A stretch of 64,000 nt of DNA from Mixophyes australis. Its lineage: Eukaryota > Chordata > Amphibia > Anura > Limnodynastidae. Of this stretch, positions 1-11,336 are shown in pieces; position 1 is the stretch's first letter; each line of letters starts with the position of its first letter. Position numbers and translations under genes: made by a program. The notes under the pieces were generated by a model, which did not search any database, was not told the DNA's origin, and was given only the letters and a program-made list of their open reading frames with translations. The DNA is taken from positions 44,359,824 through 44,423,823 of the forward strand of contig JAVHZZ010000009.1 of NCBI GenBank assembly GCA_036250195.1, read 5' to 3'.

Positions 1-1213
1 TCTGTGGCCTAGTCATTTGGCTCTGTTAAAATAACAAGTTTGGACATTAACACAAGCTTAAGCCTGAAATATCCTAAATGCCTAGTAACCAATGGTACAC
101 ATGCTGCATTGAAACTAGTTTAGCTGCATCATGTAATTGTTATTGCACAGACACACATAAATGCATAGTTGCTTACTCTCCCGGAACATAAGCTAAACTC
201 CCGGATACCACTGCAACACTAGAATGGGCACTACTCTCCAGCACACAGAAAGAGGTGCGCTACATGAAAATGACCACTGCTCTCCATCACTCACCAGCAC
301 ACAGAAAAATGTGCGCTACAAGAAAATGGACATTGCTGTAAAGAGGTGTGCTAAAAGAAAATGGGTGCCACTCTCCTACACCGAGGACTGATGTCACAAA
401 ATTACTTTAAAAGAAACGTCTGTTTGTGTGTGTTCCATAGTTGCCTACTCTCCCAAAATGTCTGTAAGACTCCCAGATTATTGGGAGATCCTGGGAAGGT
501 AGGCTAGATCCCCACTTTGGGCCGGATGAGTCTAACTCATGAGTGTAAAAAGCACTTTTAGCCAAGGATCCGTCTCAGTCAGAGTGCAAACCTCTCTGCG
601 CTTAGAGAGGTGGAACGGAGAAGGTAGTGGGCGAGCCTAGCAATGTAAAGGCATATTTACGCACCTTAGATGCTCTGTTGAGTTGAAAGCAGCCGCAGAT
701 AGGTCTCAAGGAGACGTACCTTTGCGGGTGCTTTCTATTGGTGCAACAGACCTTGCTGTGTTAAAAAAGAAGTAATAAAATTATTATTTTTTCTAAAAAA
801 AAGCTGTGTAGCACATCCCAAACAGCATAACCAATCATTGTGCTATTTGAGGCGAGAAGCACAATATTTTTTTACATTAATTTATTCATTTATCTGTTTT
901 ACAGGGCCGTTCTGACTTAAAACACTTAAGTGTATCATGCGCTCTGGCCCATAAGGCAGATAAAGAAATGTGTTTGTGGAATTTATATAGTATTCTGAGT
1001 CGCACAGACCTGCTTCTCGAAATACTAAACTACGGAACGCAATTTACACTTACAATTTCAGTGTAAATCGCACCCAACTCTACATCAGGCCCTGTGCCTC
1101 CTGAATTATCAGCTTCCATGTGTGCGCACATGATGATACAACGTTGCGCGCCACTCACAAAAGTCAGTATGATATATCAGGGAACAGCAAGAGGAATATG
1201 AATCCTCACCACT
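1..1213. other. Intergenic, no gene
   Basis: Two related motifs ATAGTTGC(T/C)TACTCTCCC at about 167 and 436 and an inverted pair CTCCCAGATTATTGGGAG (about 472-489) suggest MITE remnants. CTCTCTGCGCTTAGAGAG is a short palindrome near 591. Nothing coding is supported. Confidence 0.5.
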
Positions 1214-1218
1214 CAAAG

Positions 1219-1440
1219 GGGGGTATTGAATTGTTAGGAAATCCCACCGCGTAAAAACTACTACCGTTATTACGGTAGTAGTTAGCTGGATTTCAGCTCG
1301 CGGCTCAGGGAGCTGCGAGCTGAAATCCAGCGAGAAAATTACTGTAGTAACGGTTTTTTCCGCGCACTATTACCATAATAACGGTAATAGTGCGCGGACT
1401 GCGGGATTTTCTCCGTTTCCGCCCACAATTGAATACCCCC
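1219..1440. mobile_element. Palindromic MITE with TSD CAAAG
   Basis: The ends are inverted repeats GGGGGTATTGAATTG / CAATTGAATACCCCC, flanked by CAAAG at 1214-1218 and 1441-1445. The interior is built from nested palindromes around the ACCGTTATTACGGT motif. No coding capacity. Confidence 0.8.
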
Positions 1441-1445
1441 CAAAG

Positions 1446-1783
1446 AGTGAGCAAAAGACTTGCATTACAAGAAAAGATAATCAGTCCTAGATATATTTTC
1501 ATAAATAAACATGGAGGTTTATTTTATGGTAACTGTTCATTTTGACAAGTATGGATTTTACAAATAATTACCAATAGTTGACTCAATCATTTTATTTTGA
1601 GAATATTTTGCTTTTTAAATTGAGTTTTATGGACATCATAAAAGTTATATTTTATTTGTGTTTCTTTTTTGTCTACACTTTATGATAATACATTAAGTAA
1701 ATTATTAAAAAAAAATTAATTGGTGTTTACTTCTTGCATTAAATAAGGTTTCCTGAAAAAGTTGTTGGACTCACTTTGAATTT
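1446..1783. other. AT-rich intergenic stretch
   Basis: No gene, palindrome or repeat recognised. Confidence 0.6.
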
Positions 1784-1787
1784 TATG

Positions 1788-2002
1788 GGGCATATTCAAT
1801 TAGCAACGTTACTCGCAAAAGTAACGCAGTGTTAAAAGTATTGTCGTTAGTAAGGTAATTCTAACCCGGATTTCAGCTCCCCCAGAAACCGACGTTAAAG
1901 GTACCGTAATAACGGTAATTACGCGCACTATCACCGTAATAACGGTAATAGTGCGCAAGCCGCGTTACTTTTGACAGTAACGCGGCCAATTGAATATGCT
2001 CC
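1788..2002. mobile_element. Palindromic MITE A (TATG flanks)
   Basis: Ends GGGCATATTCAATT... and ...AATTGAATATGCTCC are inverted. TATG flanks both sides (1784-1787, 2003-2006). The interior shares the GTAATAACGGTAAT palindromes with the element at 1219. Confidence 0.75.
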
Positions 2003-2006
2003 TATG

Positions 2007-2173
2007 GGGAGAATTAAATTGGCCACGTTACGAGTAAAAGTAGCGCGGCCTGCGCATTATTATGGTAATATTGCACTTTATTACGGTAGTTTAAACGTCG
2101 TTTTTTTAAAACTATCGGAATAACGGTAATAGTTTTAATACAGCGGATATTCGGGGGGGATTGAATTCCTCCC
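2007..2173. mobile_element. Palindromic MITE B, abutting MITE A
   Basis: It starts GGGAGAATTAAATTGG directly after the TATG that ends MITE A, and ends GATTGAATTCCTCCC before another TATG (2174-2177). It is a shorter relative of MITE A with the same ACGTTAC and CGGTAATA internal motifs. Confidence 0.68.
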
Positions 2174-2548
2174 TATGTCATGAAGGACAGATATATATCC
2201 TGAGAAATATGAGTGCCTCACATGTAATATTCTTTTCTTTTTTAGTAATCCTATCACCGGAGTTTCCATAACTACCAGTAAATTAAAAATAATAATCCCT
2301 TCAGCCCTGCTACCATATACAATCGCTGGTGGTGTGCCACCTATACACAAACCCTTCTGGCTGCATGCATCACACAGAGTCAGGTTCCAACTGGGCGGCA
2401 TTAGAAAAGACCATGGGTGGTGCTAGACCGAAAACTTTGTATGAGCTGGACACGCACCATTTGGCTATGCGCAGATTATGTTTGTAAGTATGCATAAATG
2501 CATGCACCTAAACTCAATGTTAGCATGTGTAACTCCCATGTCATAATC

Positions 2549-2696
2549 CAGGACTGGCCAACCTGTGGCTCTCCAGGTGTTGTGAAACTACAAGTTCCAT
2601 CATACTCTGCCAGCAATTCACTACTTACTTATTGACTGACAGAGCACACAGGGGCTTCTAGTTTCACAACTGGAGAGCCACAGGATAGCCAGGCTT
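2549..2696. mobile_element. Palindromic MITE (CTGTGGCTCTCC ends)
   Basis: CCTGTGGCTCTCCAG near the left end is repeated inverted near the right end (CTGGAGAGCCACAGG), with GTGAAACTA arms inside. A decayed relative is at about 58150-58190. Confidence 0.65.
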
Positions 2697-3063
2697 ATAG
2701 AGTTTGAAAAGCTGTAAAAATATAATAATAAATAAATAAATAAGTATAATGTCCATAAGAACGAAATCTGTCACTGCAATTCTTACACTTATATGTTCAA
2801 ATTGACTAGTGCAGAGTGACACCCACGAACATAATGGGGTTTTTATTTGGTATGGCAACTCACAGCACGTTACAAAAAGAAACAAAACTTCTGATCAGTA
2901 GCTGTAGATCACGTCACTTGTTAAATAGGACTGTACCTAAATAAATCCATGTGTTCAACTGTTCTGGGATACAAAGCCCTAATAAAGAGAAAATGCAATT
3001 TTCAACCAAGAGCGGAAGGAAACAGCTGCCGGACTACACAATGACACCAGATGACTCGTCATG

Positions 3064-3182
3064 TGACGTAGCAGGTCCGCGTCCTTCTCCAAAACAGGAC
3101 ACGCCCACTTCCGGTCGCCACTGGAAGTGGTTTTATATTTCGCCAGTGACTACGTCATTACAGAGCGACGAAAGCATCTGAA
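3064..3182 (+). promoter_or_regulatory. RBMX2 proximal promoter / 5' UTR
   Basis: Immediately upstream of the RBMX2 start is a locally GC-richer stretch with TGACGTA (3064-3070), ACTTCCGG matching an ETS core (3107-3114), a TATA-like TTTTATATTT (3131-3140) and TACGTCA (3151-3157). CRE/ATF and ETS sites close to the start are typical of housekeeping promoters. The role is inferred from motif and position only. Confidence 0.55.
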
Positions 3183-3187
3183 ATGAA
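3183..3187 (+). CDS. RBMX2: RBMX2 exon 1 coding part
   Basis: ATGAA followed by the consensus donor gtaagt at 3188. Only Met and two bases of Asn are encoded; the Asn codon is completed by exon 2. The 5' UTR lies upstream and its start is not defined by the sequence. Confidence 0.88.
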
Positions 3188-6100
3188 GTAAGTTTATATT
3201 GGGAAGATCGCAATGGCTGCAATTTCCTTATATTTGGTGTAGTTAGACAACTTCTAATATGTTTATACATTATTTTTGTTGTCTTCGCTAAAGGATAGTA
3301 ATACATCGCAAATTTAGGTCTTTATGAGAGCTTGGCAAGTCATGGGCATTCAAGATACATGGTTAAAGTAATCATTGCAGATTAAAGGGTTATCCCTGAA
3401 TGAAAATCATATTTCTGAATTATGAAGATAGTCGAGTAAGTTAGGAACGTAGTGAATTCGATCTCATTTTAGCGAATTACTTTGGTCCTTCCCCGAACAC
3501 TATAGGTTTTGTTGCAGTGTTAAACAGATGTCTGTTTTGAAAATAGCTGATGCTGCTTTCACCTGTACAACTGCCTATTATTAATCCTCTAGACCAGGTT
3601 CTCAGGCAGAGTGCATAATGTGAACTGGAAACTAACAAATTAGGAAATGCCTTCATATTGCTGTTGCAGCTAGTGAAACCACTTCCTGCTCATCCTGGGT
3701 CAGCGTGAGGTAACTAAACTTGGAGCAAACCTGCAGTATAACATAGACCTCCCGTGTCTCTTTGAGACTTCTACAGGTGAAGGGGTCCTGAAGTCATAAA
3801 CTGTGGGTAGTAACTGGAGTGTAAGTCAACATATGTAAGTAAATATAAGTGTAATAAATCATGCTGACTTCCATACGTGACTTCTGATAAAGAGAGATGA
3901 ATTAGCAGCAAGACTGCATGGTGACAGTGGTGTTCAGTGTTTCTATAAAAGGCTTCTATTGCAGCTGAAAAATAATTGCCCATCTTTGCAAATTTATTTA
4001 GATCATGTTCCAAATTTATTTGTTTTCTTTTAACTTTGGGACTTGTATTCCTTATTGAGTCATATCTTAATTGGGATAAAATGTATTGGGACAATTAGGT
4101 CTTTCTAGGATTGCATCTGTAGTGTGATTTAATAATAGGTTGTGCTTTGTGATTGGACTAATTTATTATTGATTGAACATTTTGTATGTAGATAAATCTT
4201 ATTTTTATTTTCCAGCCTCTAGTGTGTAAGGAGTAATTTTTATGCTCAGTTTTATTTAATAGTTTAAATTTGCATGTATTTTTATGCAAAAAATTTGCGT
4301 TTGCTATAGTGATTCACAGATGTATTCATTTTTTTTCTATGTTCTATATTGTTTTTCACAATTTGGAAGTGGTGGTATAGAAAATGTAATCGAATGCAAT
4401 GTTAATTTTTTAATCAAAGCAGTAGAGGAAGTTGCGGGTACCACCGTAATCACCCCCCCCCCCCCCCCCCCAACGCACTTAGATCATAGTATATATCAGT
4501 GGTTCCCAAACTTTTGCAGTTCGCGGCACCCCTAGAGTCTCCACAATTTTTTTTCACGGCACCCCTCCAAAATAATTACCGAGCAGTCCTGTTTTATAAG
4601 TAGTCAAAAAGACGTAATAAGTATTTAGGTCAGAACAGAAATACTTATTTAATTGTATGCAGAAATAATACACATAAATCCAAGGGAAAAGAATTTATTT
4701 ATGTATATTTTTTTCAATTATATTTCTGTCAAAGAATAATTTACAGCTAACACACTCGGTGCCCGCCCTGCATCCACACACTCGGTGCCCCCCCTGCATC
4801 CACACAGCCCTCTGCCCCTCGCTGTGCCCCCTCTGTATCGCGCCGTGGACAGGAAAAAGAAAAAAAAAACAAACAAAAAAATACTTACCAATCCGGCGGC
4901 GCCCGGGACCCAGCATCCTCCTCCTTCCTCGCTTCTCGCTGAATGCCGGGTGCCGCCGGATTGGTAAGTAGTTTTTTTTTTTTTTTCTTTTTCCTTCTTC
5001 TTCTTCTTCCTGTCTGCGGCACCCCTGTGACAGCGCTGCGGCACCCCTGTGACAGCGCTGCGGCACCCCTGTGACAGCGCTGCGGCACCCCTGTGACAGC
5101 GCTGCGGCACCCCTGTGACAGCGCTGCGGCACCCCTGTGACAGCGCTGCGGCACCCCTGTGACAGCGCTGCGGCACCCCTGTGACAGCGGCGCACAGTTT
5201 GGGAACCTAGGGTATATATTGATATATAGAGATATATTTCAGTACATACACAGCTGCAGGAGAGGCAGTCTAAAGTTGGAAACACCAAACCCTGGCAAGA
5301 GAAAACACGCAGCATGGAGATCTGGCACTGATCACAACATCTCCGGACAGGGTGTACAGTGGGGGAGAGGGTGGAGCTGGACAGACGAGCAAGCAGGTTC
5401 GGGGTTCACTTGCCATAAAAGTGGCTGCAGTGCTTCTTCACAGGCGGGAGCTACATTTACAGCTCTCTGTATTTGTATGTGGCTCGAGAGCCATGGATTT
5501 GGCTACCCTTGGCATAGAGTCTTCTTTTTTCATACTATATATACAACAGTAGTCTGCCTTTCTTTGTTTGAAATAAAGCTCTAGTGTTCCTTTTCCTACT
5601 TTGTTTGGGGTACTTTGTTTCTGATCATCAAAAGGATCCATCTAAATCTTTATTTGCAAATATGTACTTTTCTCAATGTCAAAATGTATTTTAACCCCTA
5701 TTTTTTACTATTTTGCAGTCCATTAACAAAAGTGAAATTGATTAATGAGCTGAATGCACGTGAAGCAAGTCTTGGTGTCAGGGAGTCTGTGTCTTGGCAT
5801 CAAGATTACAAAGACAGCGCTTGGATTTTTTTGGGTTAGTTAAATTGCATTGTTGTGTTTTATATTAAGATCATTTCTTGCCTAGTAATTACTCCTAATG
5901 TTATATCACAAGTAAATCAGATTGGGGTGAATGAGAACAGTCTGAGAACCTCCAACTTAATTTTACTAAATACTCCTGATTGTCTCATCTACAAAAGTTT
6001 TATTGCAAGTGATAACCTAGTTCCAGCTCCGGCTTGATAGACGCTGCCATCATGCCAACAAGCTTATTTACATCCTTTCACAATACAAGGGATTGTACGC

Positions 6101-8949
6101 CGGACTTGGATAGATATTTGGCAGTCATGGATTTGTAAAGTCATGGTCTCTGATGCATCTTCGCCTATATATAGGTCTAATAAAATTAATATTTCATAGA
6201 ATCCTGTGTCTGCCCTATTAAGTCTATAATATTTGTGCAATTCACTGTTTTGAGAATTGCAATAAGTATCAAGGTAAGCACAGTATACAAGGAGTAGACT
6301 TTTTCTTAACATGATCATAATAGCAACTTGGTTGGCAACAATAGTGCTAGTATATAACTGAACCTTGTCATCAATATCCATTATTGATGGACCTAGATCT
6401 GACTGCAGTGGATAAGTAAACAGGTGTACAGCTTTCTCATTTACTTTATTTTCTGGTCTAGTTGAATAATTAGTTATGGTTCACACCTAAGAAAGGAACC
6501 GGCCATTCAAAACGTGAACTGACTTTAGGTTTGCTAAAGGACCCATTAGTGTGGTTCGAAGAAGTCCTCAAATGCTGGGCGATAATCGTATTCTGATCAT
6601 ATTTTCGAACATGGCTGACAGTTATATGATTGATTTTGAACAGATTATGATCAGACATTGTGCTAGTTTGGGGCCCTCCTATATGCTAATTGCTCTAGAA
6701 TTTAATTGGTTGCTATGGGTAATGATGTCCTTTCCAGATTTTCAGAATTGTCCCTTACAAACTCTTAACTATCTTTAACTACATGGTTTTGACATTTCTT
6801 TTATTTTCATGTACTGATGAACATTTCATTATGTTATACAATGTCTATCCTGTGTTATTTAACAAATTGGCATTCTTTAGGCCTATAATTTTTTTACATT
6901 TCTACTGCATGTGGGACTATCAAAGGTTTTCACAATTCAAATAAATCAAGTTTGCTATTCATGTTGAAGGATCTACTCTCTTTTCAAACAAAATAACTAA
7001 ATTAGTTTGGCATGATCAATTTCATAATAAAATGCTGACATGTGCTTATAGTGCTACTGTCAATCAGGTGATCATTTGTATGATCTCTATAGGTATGTGT
7101 TTAATTCTTTTTTTTGGTTTTTTTAGGTGGTCTGCCTTTTGAGTTAACTGAAGGGGACATTATTTGTGTTTTCTCACAGTGAGTTTATCTTCTTACTACT
7201 ACAATTAGTTTTGTCCTCATGATTTTGCAGATACACGGCAAACTAAAAGTGTCTTAGTAAATCTATATGCGTTGTGTGTGTGTATATGTATATATGATAT
7301 TTTCAATCAAACATTGTATACATGGCCAGTTAGTTGAAAAGGCCACTTCTTTCTAATATACAGTTTATTCAGAAGTCTTTCCAGTTTTACTTTAATTTGG
7401 GTACAATTATTCTTGACTCAAAAAAAATCCTGTGACATTGAATAAAAAATATATCATATTTATTTGAACAGCCATGTATTTTAAACATTTTTGCGGTACT
7501 TGATATTTATACAGGCACCACACTTGAAATGGAGGAGCTGCTATGACATGAGTTTCATCCATTTGTCATTTCAGGGTTTTATTATCTGTTTCATGAGCAA
7601 GCTGGGAGACACTTGATCTCTGTTTTTTTTTTTAGAATGCTGCATCATTGGAATCTTTCCACCATTATGATTGTGCATGCATGACACAGTCCATTAAAGT
7701 CCATGGGAAATGCAACAAGATAGGAGCATGCTCTTTTAGAGCCTCTATCTCCCTGTCCCTGGCACTTAAAAAGCTGGGTATACCCTTGTCTTAAAGAGGG
7801 AAGTCCTGTGATGATTTATTGCCTGCTGATCATTTTTGATCAGTAGGCATTAAATAATTATGTGATGATCCCAAAGTGCAGGGATAACGAAAGTCTCATG
7901 TGCGAAAGTGTAAAGTTACTGCATCTTGGGTTCATTGATATTTTCTTGAACCGCCCTTTCATGGGTAAAACATATTGCTTTGTTTTTCAGTTTATATTTC
8001 CTTTTTGAATCAAGGAGAATAGCTGCTGCAGTTATTCTCTTTTTGCCTAAACTGGCACTATCCCAGTTGGCTCTACTTTATTATGTTACAATAATTGAAC
8101 AATCTTTTGTCATGAAGTGGACCTGTTTGACATTGTATTCTCGCTTTCTTTTTATTCTGTTCTATTGCTGATTTTACATTATGTTTCTTGTGCAGGTATG
8201 GGGAAGTGGTGAATATTAATCTGGTTCGTGATAAATCAACAGGGCGCTCTCGTGGATTCTGCTTTCTTTGTTATGAGGATCAGAGAAGTACAGTGCTGGC
8301 TGTGGATAATCTTAATGGAATCAAAGTGAGTGAGTGACAAACGCTAATTAATGGAAAAATGACAAAAGTAGAAACACGTGTTCTCAGTTGACAATAAATG
8401 TTTACGTGCATAACTTAGGGTTGTAATTTAATTATTTGTCATAGTTGAAAGGGCGCACAATTCGTGTGGATCACGTGGCTAATTATCGTCCTCCTAAAGA
8501 TGCTGATGATATTGATGAAGTGACCAAAGACCTGAGAGAGAAGGGCTGTGGCGCACGGACTCCATCTGCATCTTCATCAGAGGAAGAGCCTGGGGAACAG
8601 CGGAAAACAGAGAGAGGTTTGATGATATTTTTCATACAGACTATAGACAAACATGGGGTGTTGATTGTATTGCTTTTGCACACTATTTGAGATATCGGGA
8701 CCTGAGGACAATGCCCTCAGTGACACAAGGCCTGCCGCTAGAATGCACCCCCCCTTTCTCAGTGAACCATGGCTAAGGATTTAATATGAGTATCTGTGTA
8801 ATCTTGTGACAGAGCTCTGATTAGTTTAATCACGATTATGACAGTTTGAGTCACTGGCAAAAAAGATTTTGTCATTCTATTATGTTTACATTTTTTCTTA
8901 CAGAAAGGGGAATCTGTACAAGAAAATTTTATATATATATATACATACA

Positions 8950-8983
<34 letters not shown>

Positions 8984-9387
8984 AACAAAATAATATCCCT
9001 GTGTTTCTAATTAGTCAATTTAAATTCATAATTCATTAATTTGTTGTGACAGAGAAAATAAAAAAACGAAAAAAGAAGCGCAAGGACCATTCACATGAAA
9101 TAAACAACAGTGCAAGAGATATTGAAACAATTAAACAAGAACGTGATGATCCAGGGTATGAGAAATACAATACTAAGCAGCTGAATTCCAGACTCTTGAG
9201 AGATCAGCAACACACTTCGGAAAAAGAGACCAGCACAAGAAGTACTTCTAAACAACCACCCTATGACAAGCACAAAGTACATCAGACAGGATCAGATCGA
9301 AAGAGGGAACAAAAGCATCATGCATTGGAAAATAAGCATGGAGCGAAAAGGATAGAGGAGCATGAGAAAAAAAGGCAGTGTCTGTAA
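3183..9387 (+). CDS. RBMX2: RNA-binding motif protein, X-linked 2 (RBMX2), six coding exons
   Basis: Coding exons are 3183-3187, 5719-5834, 7127-7178, 8196-8325, 8445-8616 and 9053-9387. All introns are GT-AG, and the 810 nt join in frame to 269 residues plus stop. Visible: the conserved N-terminus beginning MN and continuing [11 protein letters not shown]; one RRM at about residues 36-114 with RNP2 IFLGGL (38-43) and RNP1 RGFCFLCY (77-84); a conserved KGCGARTPS segment; then a basic, Lys/Glu-rich disordered tail. The family is known as the metazoan relative of yeast Ist3/Snu17, a nuclear protein of the RES complex in the activated spliceosome. The start is fixed by the two-codon first exon followed by a donor (ATGAA|gtaagt). 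The tail is shorter than the roughly 320 residues of the human protein and shows no clear RS-rich end. All frames are open, so the gene looks functional. It is much younger-looking and less repeat-like than its surroundings. Confidence 0.96.
4453..4471. repeat. Poly-C run
   Basis: Nineteen consecutive C just left of the hAT MITE target site. Length is likely unstable or mis-called. Confidence 0.9.
4497..5211. mobile_element. hAT-type MITE with internal 22-bp tandem repeats
   Basis: The ends are CAGTGGTTCCCAAAC and GTTTGGGAACC inverted. An exact 8-bp target duplication GTATATAT lies at 4489-4496 and 5212-5219; 8-bp duplications are the hAT signature. Inside are a palindrome around CCAATCCGGCGGC (about 4888-4965) and eight 22-bp repeats. 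It sits in RBMX2 intron 1. Open frames here are repeat artefacts. Confidence 0.85.
5015..5190. repeat. 22-bp tandem repeat, 8 copies
   Basis: A 22-bp unit beginning TGCGGCACCCCTGTGACAGC is repeated eight times almost without change at the right side of the hAT MITE. The unit shares the CGGCACCCCT core of the MITE's left subterminal region, so it probably expanded from the element's own end. Confidence 0.92.
5719..5834 (+). CDS. RBMX2: RBMX2 exon 2
   Basis: Acceptor ttttgcag ends at 5718 and donor gttagt starts at 5835. It encodes the conserved N-terminal helix region and the start of the RRM (SAWIFLG). Confidence 0.95.
5835..8195 (+). other. RBMX2 introns 2 and 3 region
   Basis: Non-coding AT-rich sequence around exon 3. 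No recognised repeat family; short palindromes only. Confidence 0.7.
7127..7178 (+). CDS. RBMX2: RBMX2 exon 3
   Basis: Acceptor ttttttag ends at 7126 and donor gtgagt starts at 7179. The 52-nt exon encodes [17 protein letters not shown] of the RRM, with split codons at both ends. Confidence 0.95.
8196..8325 (+). CDS. RBMX2: RBMX2 exon 4 (RNP1)
   Basis: Acceptor cttgtgcag ends at 8195 and donor gtgagt starts at 8326. It encodes the RRM centre with RNP1 RGFCFLCY and ends at GIK. Confidence 0.96.
8445..8616 (+). CDS. RBMX2: RBMX2 exon 5
   Basis: Acceptor tgtcatag ends at 8444 and donor gtttga starts at 8617. It encodes the RRM end ([11 protein letters not shown]), the NYRPPKD linker, the KGCGARTPS motif and an acidic Ser-rich stretch. 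Confidence 0.95.
8947..8981. repeat. (CA)n microsatellite in RBMX2 intron 5
   Basis: An uninterrupted CA dinucleotide run preceded by a short (TA)n stretch. Confidence 0.93.
9053..9387 (+). CDS. RBMX2: RBMX2 exon 6, terminal coding exon
   Basis: The acceptor gtgacag ends at 9052. The exon starts with a run of Lys/Arg codons, continues as a charged low-complexity tail rich in Lys, Glu, His and Ser, and stops at TAA 9385-9387. The 3' UTR continues to the AATAAA signals at 9652 and 9689. Confidence 0.92.
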
Positions 9388-9651
9388 ATTTAAAGTGGAA
9401 AACAAAGTGTTTCCAGGAAGTTAGACACTGTGTGTGGTTTCAAAGCAAAGTAGTGGACAGAGATGGTTGGGAGAAAGAATCAAACGTTGAACAATTTGAG
9501 AGGAAGAGATGTATGTAATGCAACTGCTGGGAACAAACAAACAAAACAACATGTATCCCCAGGTTATTTTTAAACAACTGCATAATCTTTTTGCCTGTGC
9601 ACAAAATCTGAGTAATATGGACAGAAAGGAAAATACTTTGGAAAGTTCCAA

Positions 9652-9694
9652 AATAAATAGGCATACAGGACTCTACAATTACATGTATAATAAA
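9652..9694 (+). terminator. RBMX2: RBMX2 candidate poly(A) signals
   Basis: Two AATAAA hexamers, at 9652-9657 and 9689-9694, lie about 265 and 300 nt after the RBMX2 stop codon. Either could direct 3' end formation. Confidence 0.6.
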
Positions 9695-10091
9695 AGTAAA
9701 TGTTATATGTAAATGTTACACATTCTGTGAAGGCTATGTATGAAGTAGAGTGTGTATTTAGCACTGAAAATGGGTTAATCTTTTGGAGGGAATGATCCCT
9801 CTATTGGGTTAAAAAGATGATTTATAATATGTATATTTGAAACATGTATCCATGACAAGTCATGTAAAAACACTAGTGGTTGCTGATGTTTCAACAAATA
9901 TTAAAAAAAAAAAATACTCCCAATAGTCCAATTTTAGATTAAATTATCAATTTTACACAACACAAGTTGAGACTGGAGCACATTATATGTCCTTAACAGC
10001 TATGCTTTTTTTTTTTTCCCCTCCCTTAAATGCTTACTATAGATTTTATTGTTTGCTATGTAGTTTTGTTTTATTTACTTTTCGTACATTG

Positions 10092-10728
10092 CCCAGCCGC
10101 CGCGACTCCCTTACCTCTGTCCCGACCGTCGCTATGACGACTGGGATGTCATTTCCGGGGGCTCGGCCTAGGCAACGGTCGGGACGCTGAGTGTGAGAGC
10201 GCCGCATCCCAGCAAGGGGAACTGCTGGGTGCTTGCGCATATAGATAGCCTGCGGGCTAATTAATACAATGGGCTGTATTCTTACAGAGCTAGGCTCTGA
10301 TTGGTTGGGGTCACTATTTAAGGCAATGAGGTCTGCTACTTCATTGCTGGTTATAGCTTCTGACTCCCAGTCTGCTGACCTGCTTGTTCCTGTGTATTGT
10401 ATTCTGCTGAACTCTCGTGTATGACCCTTGGCTTGGGTTTGGACTTCACTCGTGTATCCTGTGACCCTGTCCTTTGGCCTGTTTACCGTTTCTCCTGTTT
10501 CCCTGTGACCCTTGACCCCGGCTTGTTAACTGGAATTGTAACTTGCTGCCGGCCCTTGACCTCTGCATGGACCTCACTCCGCTTACCTGGGTTCTCCCCA
10601 GCCGGTACACACTTCACCCTCTGTCAGTCTGCAGCCCAGTCTGTCCCCACCATCAGGGGCTCCAGTGAACACCTGATTGGCAGCGTAGACTCCGGGTTGT
10701 GTTGTGGCGGCTGGAGGGGTTCCTAACA
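10092..10728 (+). mobile_element. Solo LTR, Ty3/gypsy type
   Basis: CATTG flanks both sides (10087-10091, 10729-10733). The right end GGGGTTCCTAACA matches the sense 3' end of the LTRs of the chromovirus at 37370-43512, and the left part (CCGCCGCG, GACGACTGGGATGTCA, CCTAGGCAACGG) resembles their U3. A TATA-like CTATTTAAGG lies at 10314-10323. The expected TG start is altered, so the exact left boundary is uncertain. The 109-residue frame inside is not a gene. Confidence 0.7.
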
Positions 10729-10733
10729 CATTG

Positions 10734-11336
10734 CAGCATGAATGTTCATTGAGAACTGCCTTAAAGGGTATCCAGTCCTTAATTCAAAAGGTTGGTTAAC
10801 ATAAATAAATAAATTTTACCACCAAGGGTTAAAATCCTCCCCTTGTTTCCAGTGGATACATGCGTGACATGCCCTACTCATTGGAATAATGCAACACTCC
10901 TCTTTGTTTTTAACTTATGGCAACCAACTACACAAATTGCCACAAATTAATTTTATGTGGGTAGAATTATTGTGCTGCTATTGGACTTGAGGAAACAAGT
11001 TTTGGCAAGCAAAAATTTTCATTTGGCCAGCACATGCTAAAGGGGTAGTTTAGCTAATTGAGGATTCTCCCACAGCTATGTACAATACTTTGGATCCAAA
11101 TGCTGTATTTTTAAAGATTATGATAATTAGACAGGCCCTTTCAGAGGTTCATAGAGGCCCAGGAAAACTAAAAATAAAGAGGCCCCCAACCCCCTTTCCT
11201 TAAAAAAACCCCCACACATTAAAAATGTTTTTTTTAATTGATTTTAATGCTTAAATGTATTACTGTATACATACACACAAGTGCTTATCTAGCTTTTTTT
11301 TTTTCCAGTACAGCAATTATTATGGAAAAATCCAAC
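10734..11336. other. Intergenic, no gene
   Basis: AT-rich sequence between the solo LTR and the hAT remnant. Nothing supported. Confidence 0.55.

Larger units (their letters stand above)
3188..5718 (+). other. RBMX2 intron 1
   Basis: GT-AG intron. Apart from the hAT MITE at 4497-5211 and the poly-C run, I see no coding or structured element. Confidence 0.85.

Noticed and set aside
4695..5315. 206-, 152- and 89-residue repeat-containing frames
   Set aside because: They read through the 22-bp tandem repeats and inverted arms of a MITE; different frames give similar low-complexity peptides.
10397..10726. 109-residue frame
   Set aside because: It lies fully within a solo LTR; no domain.
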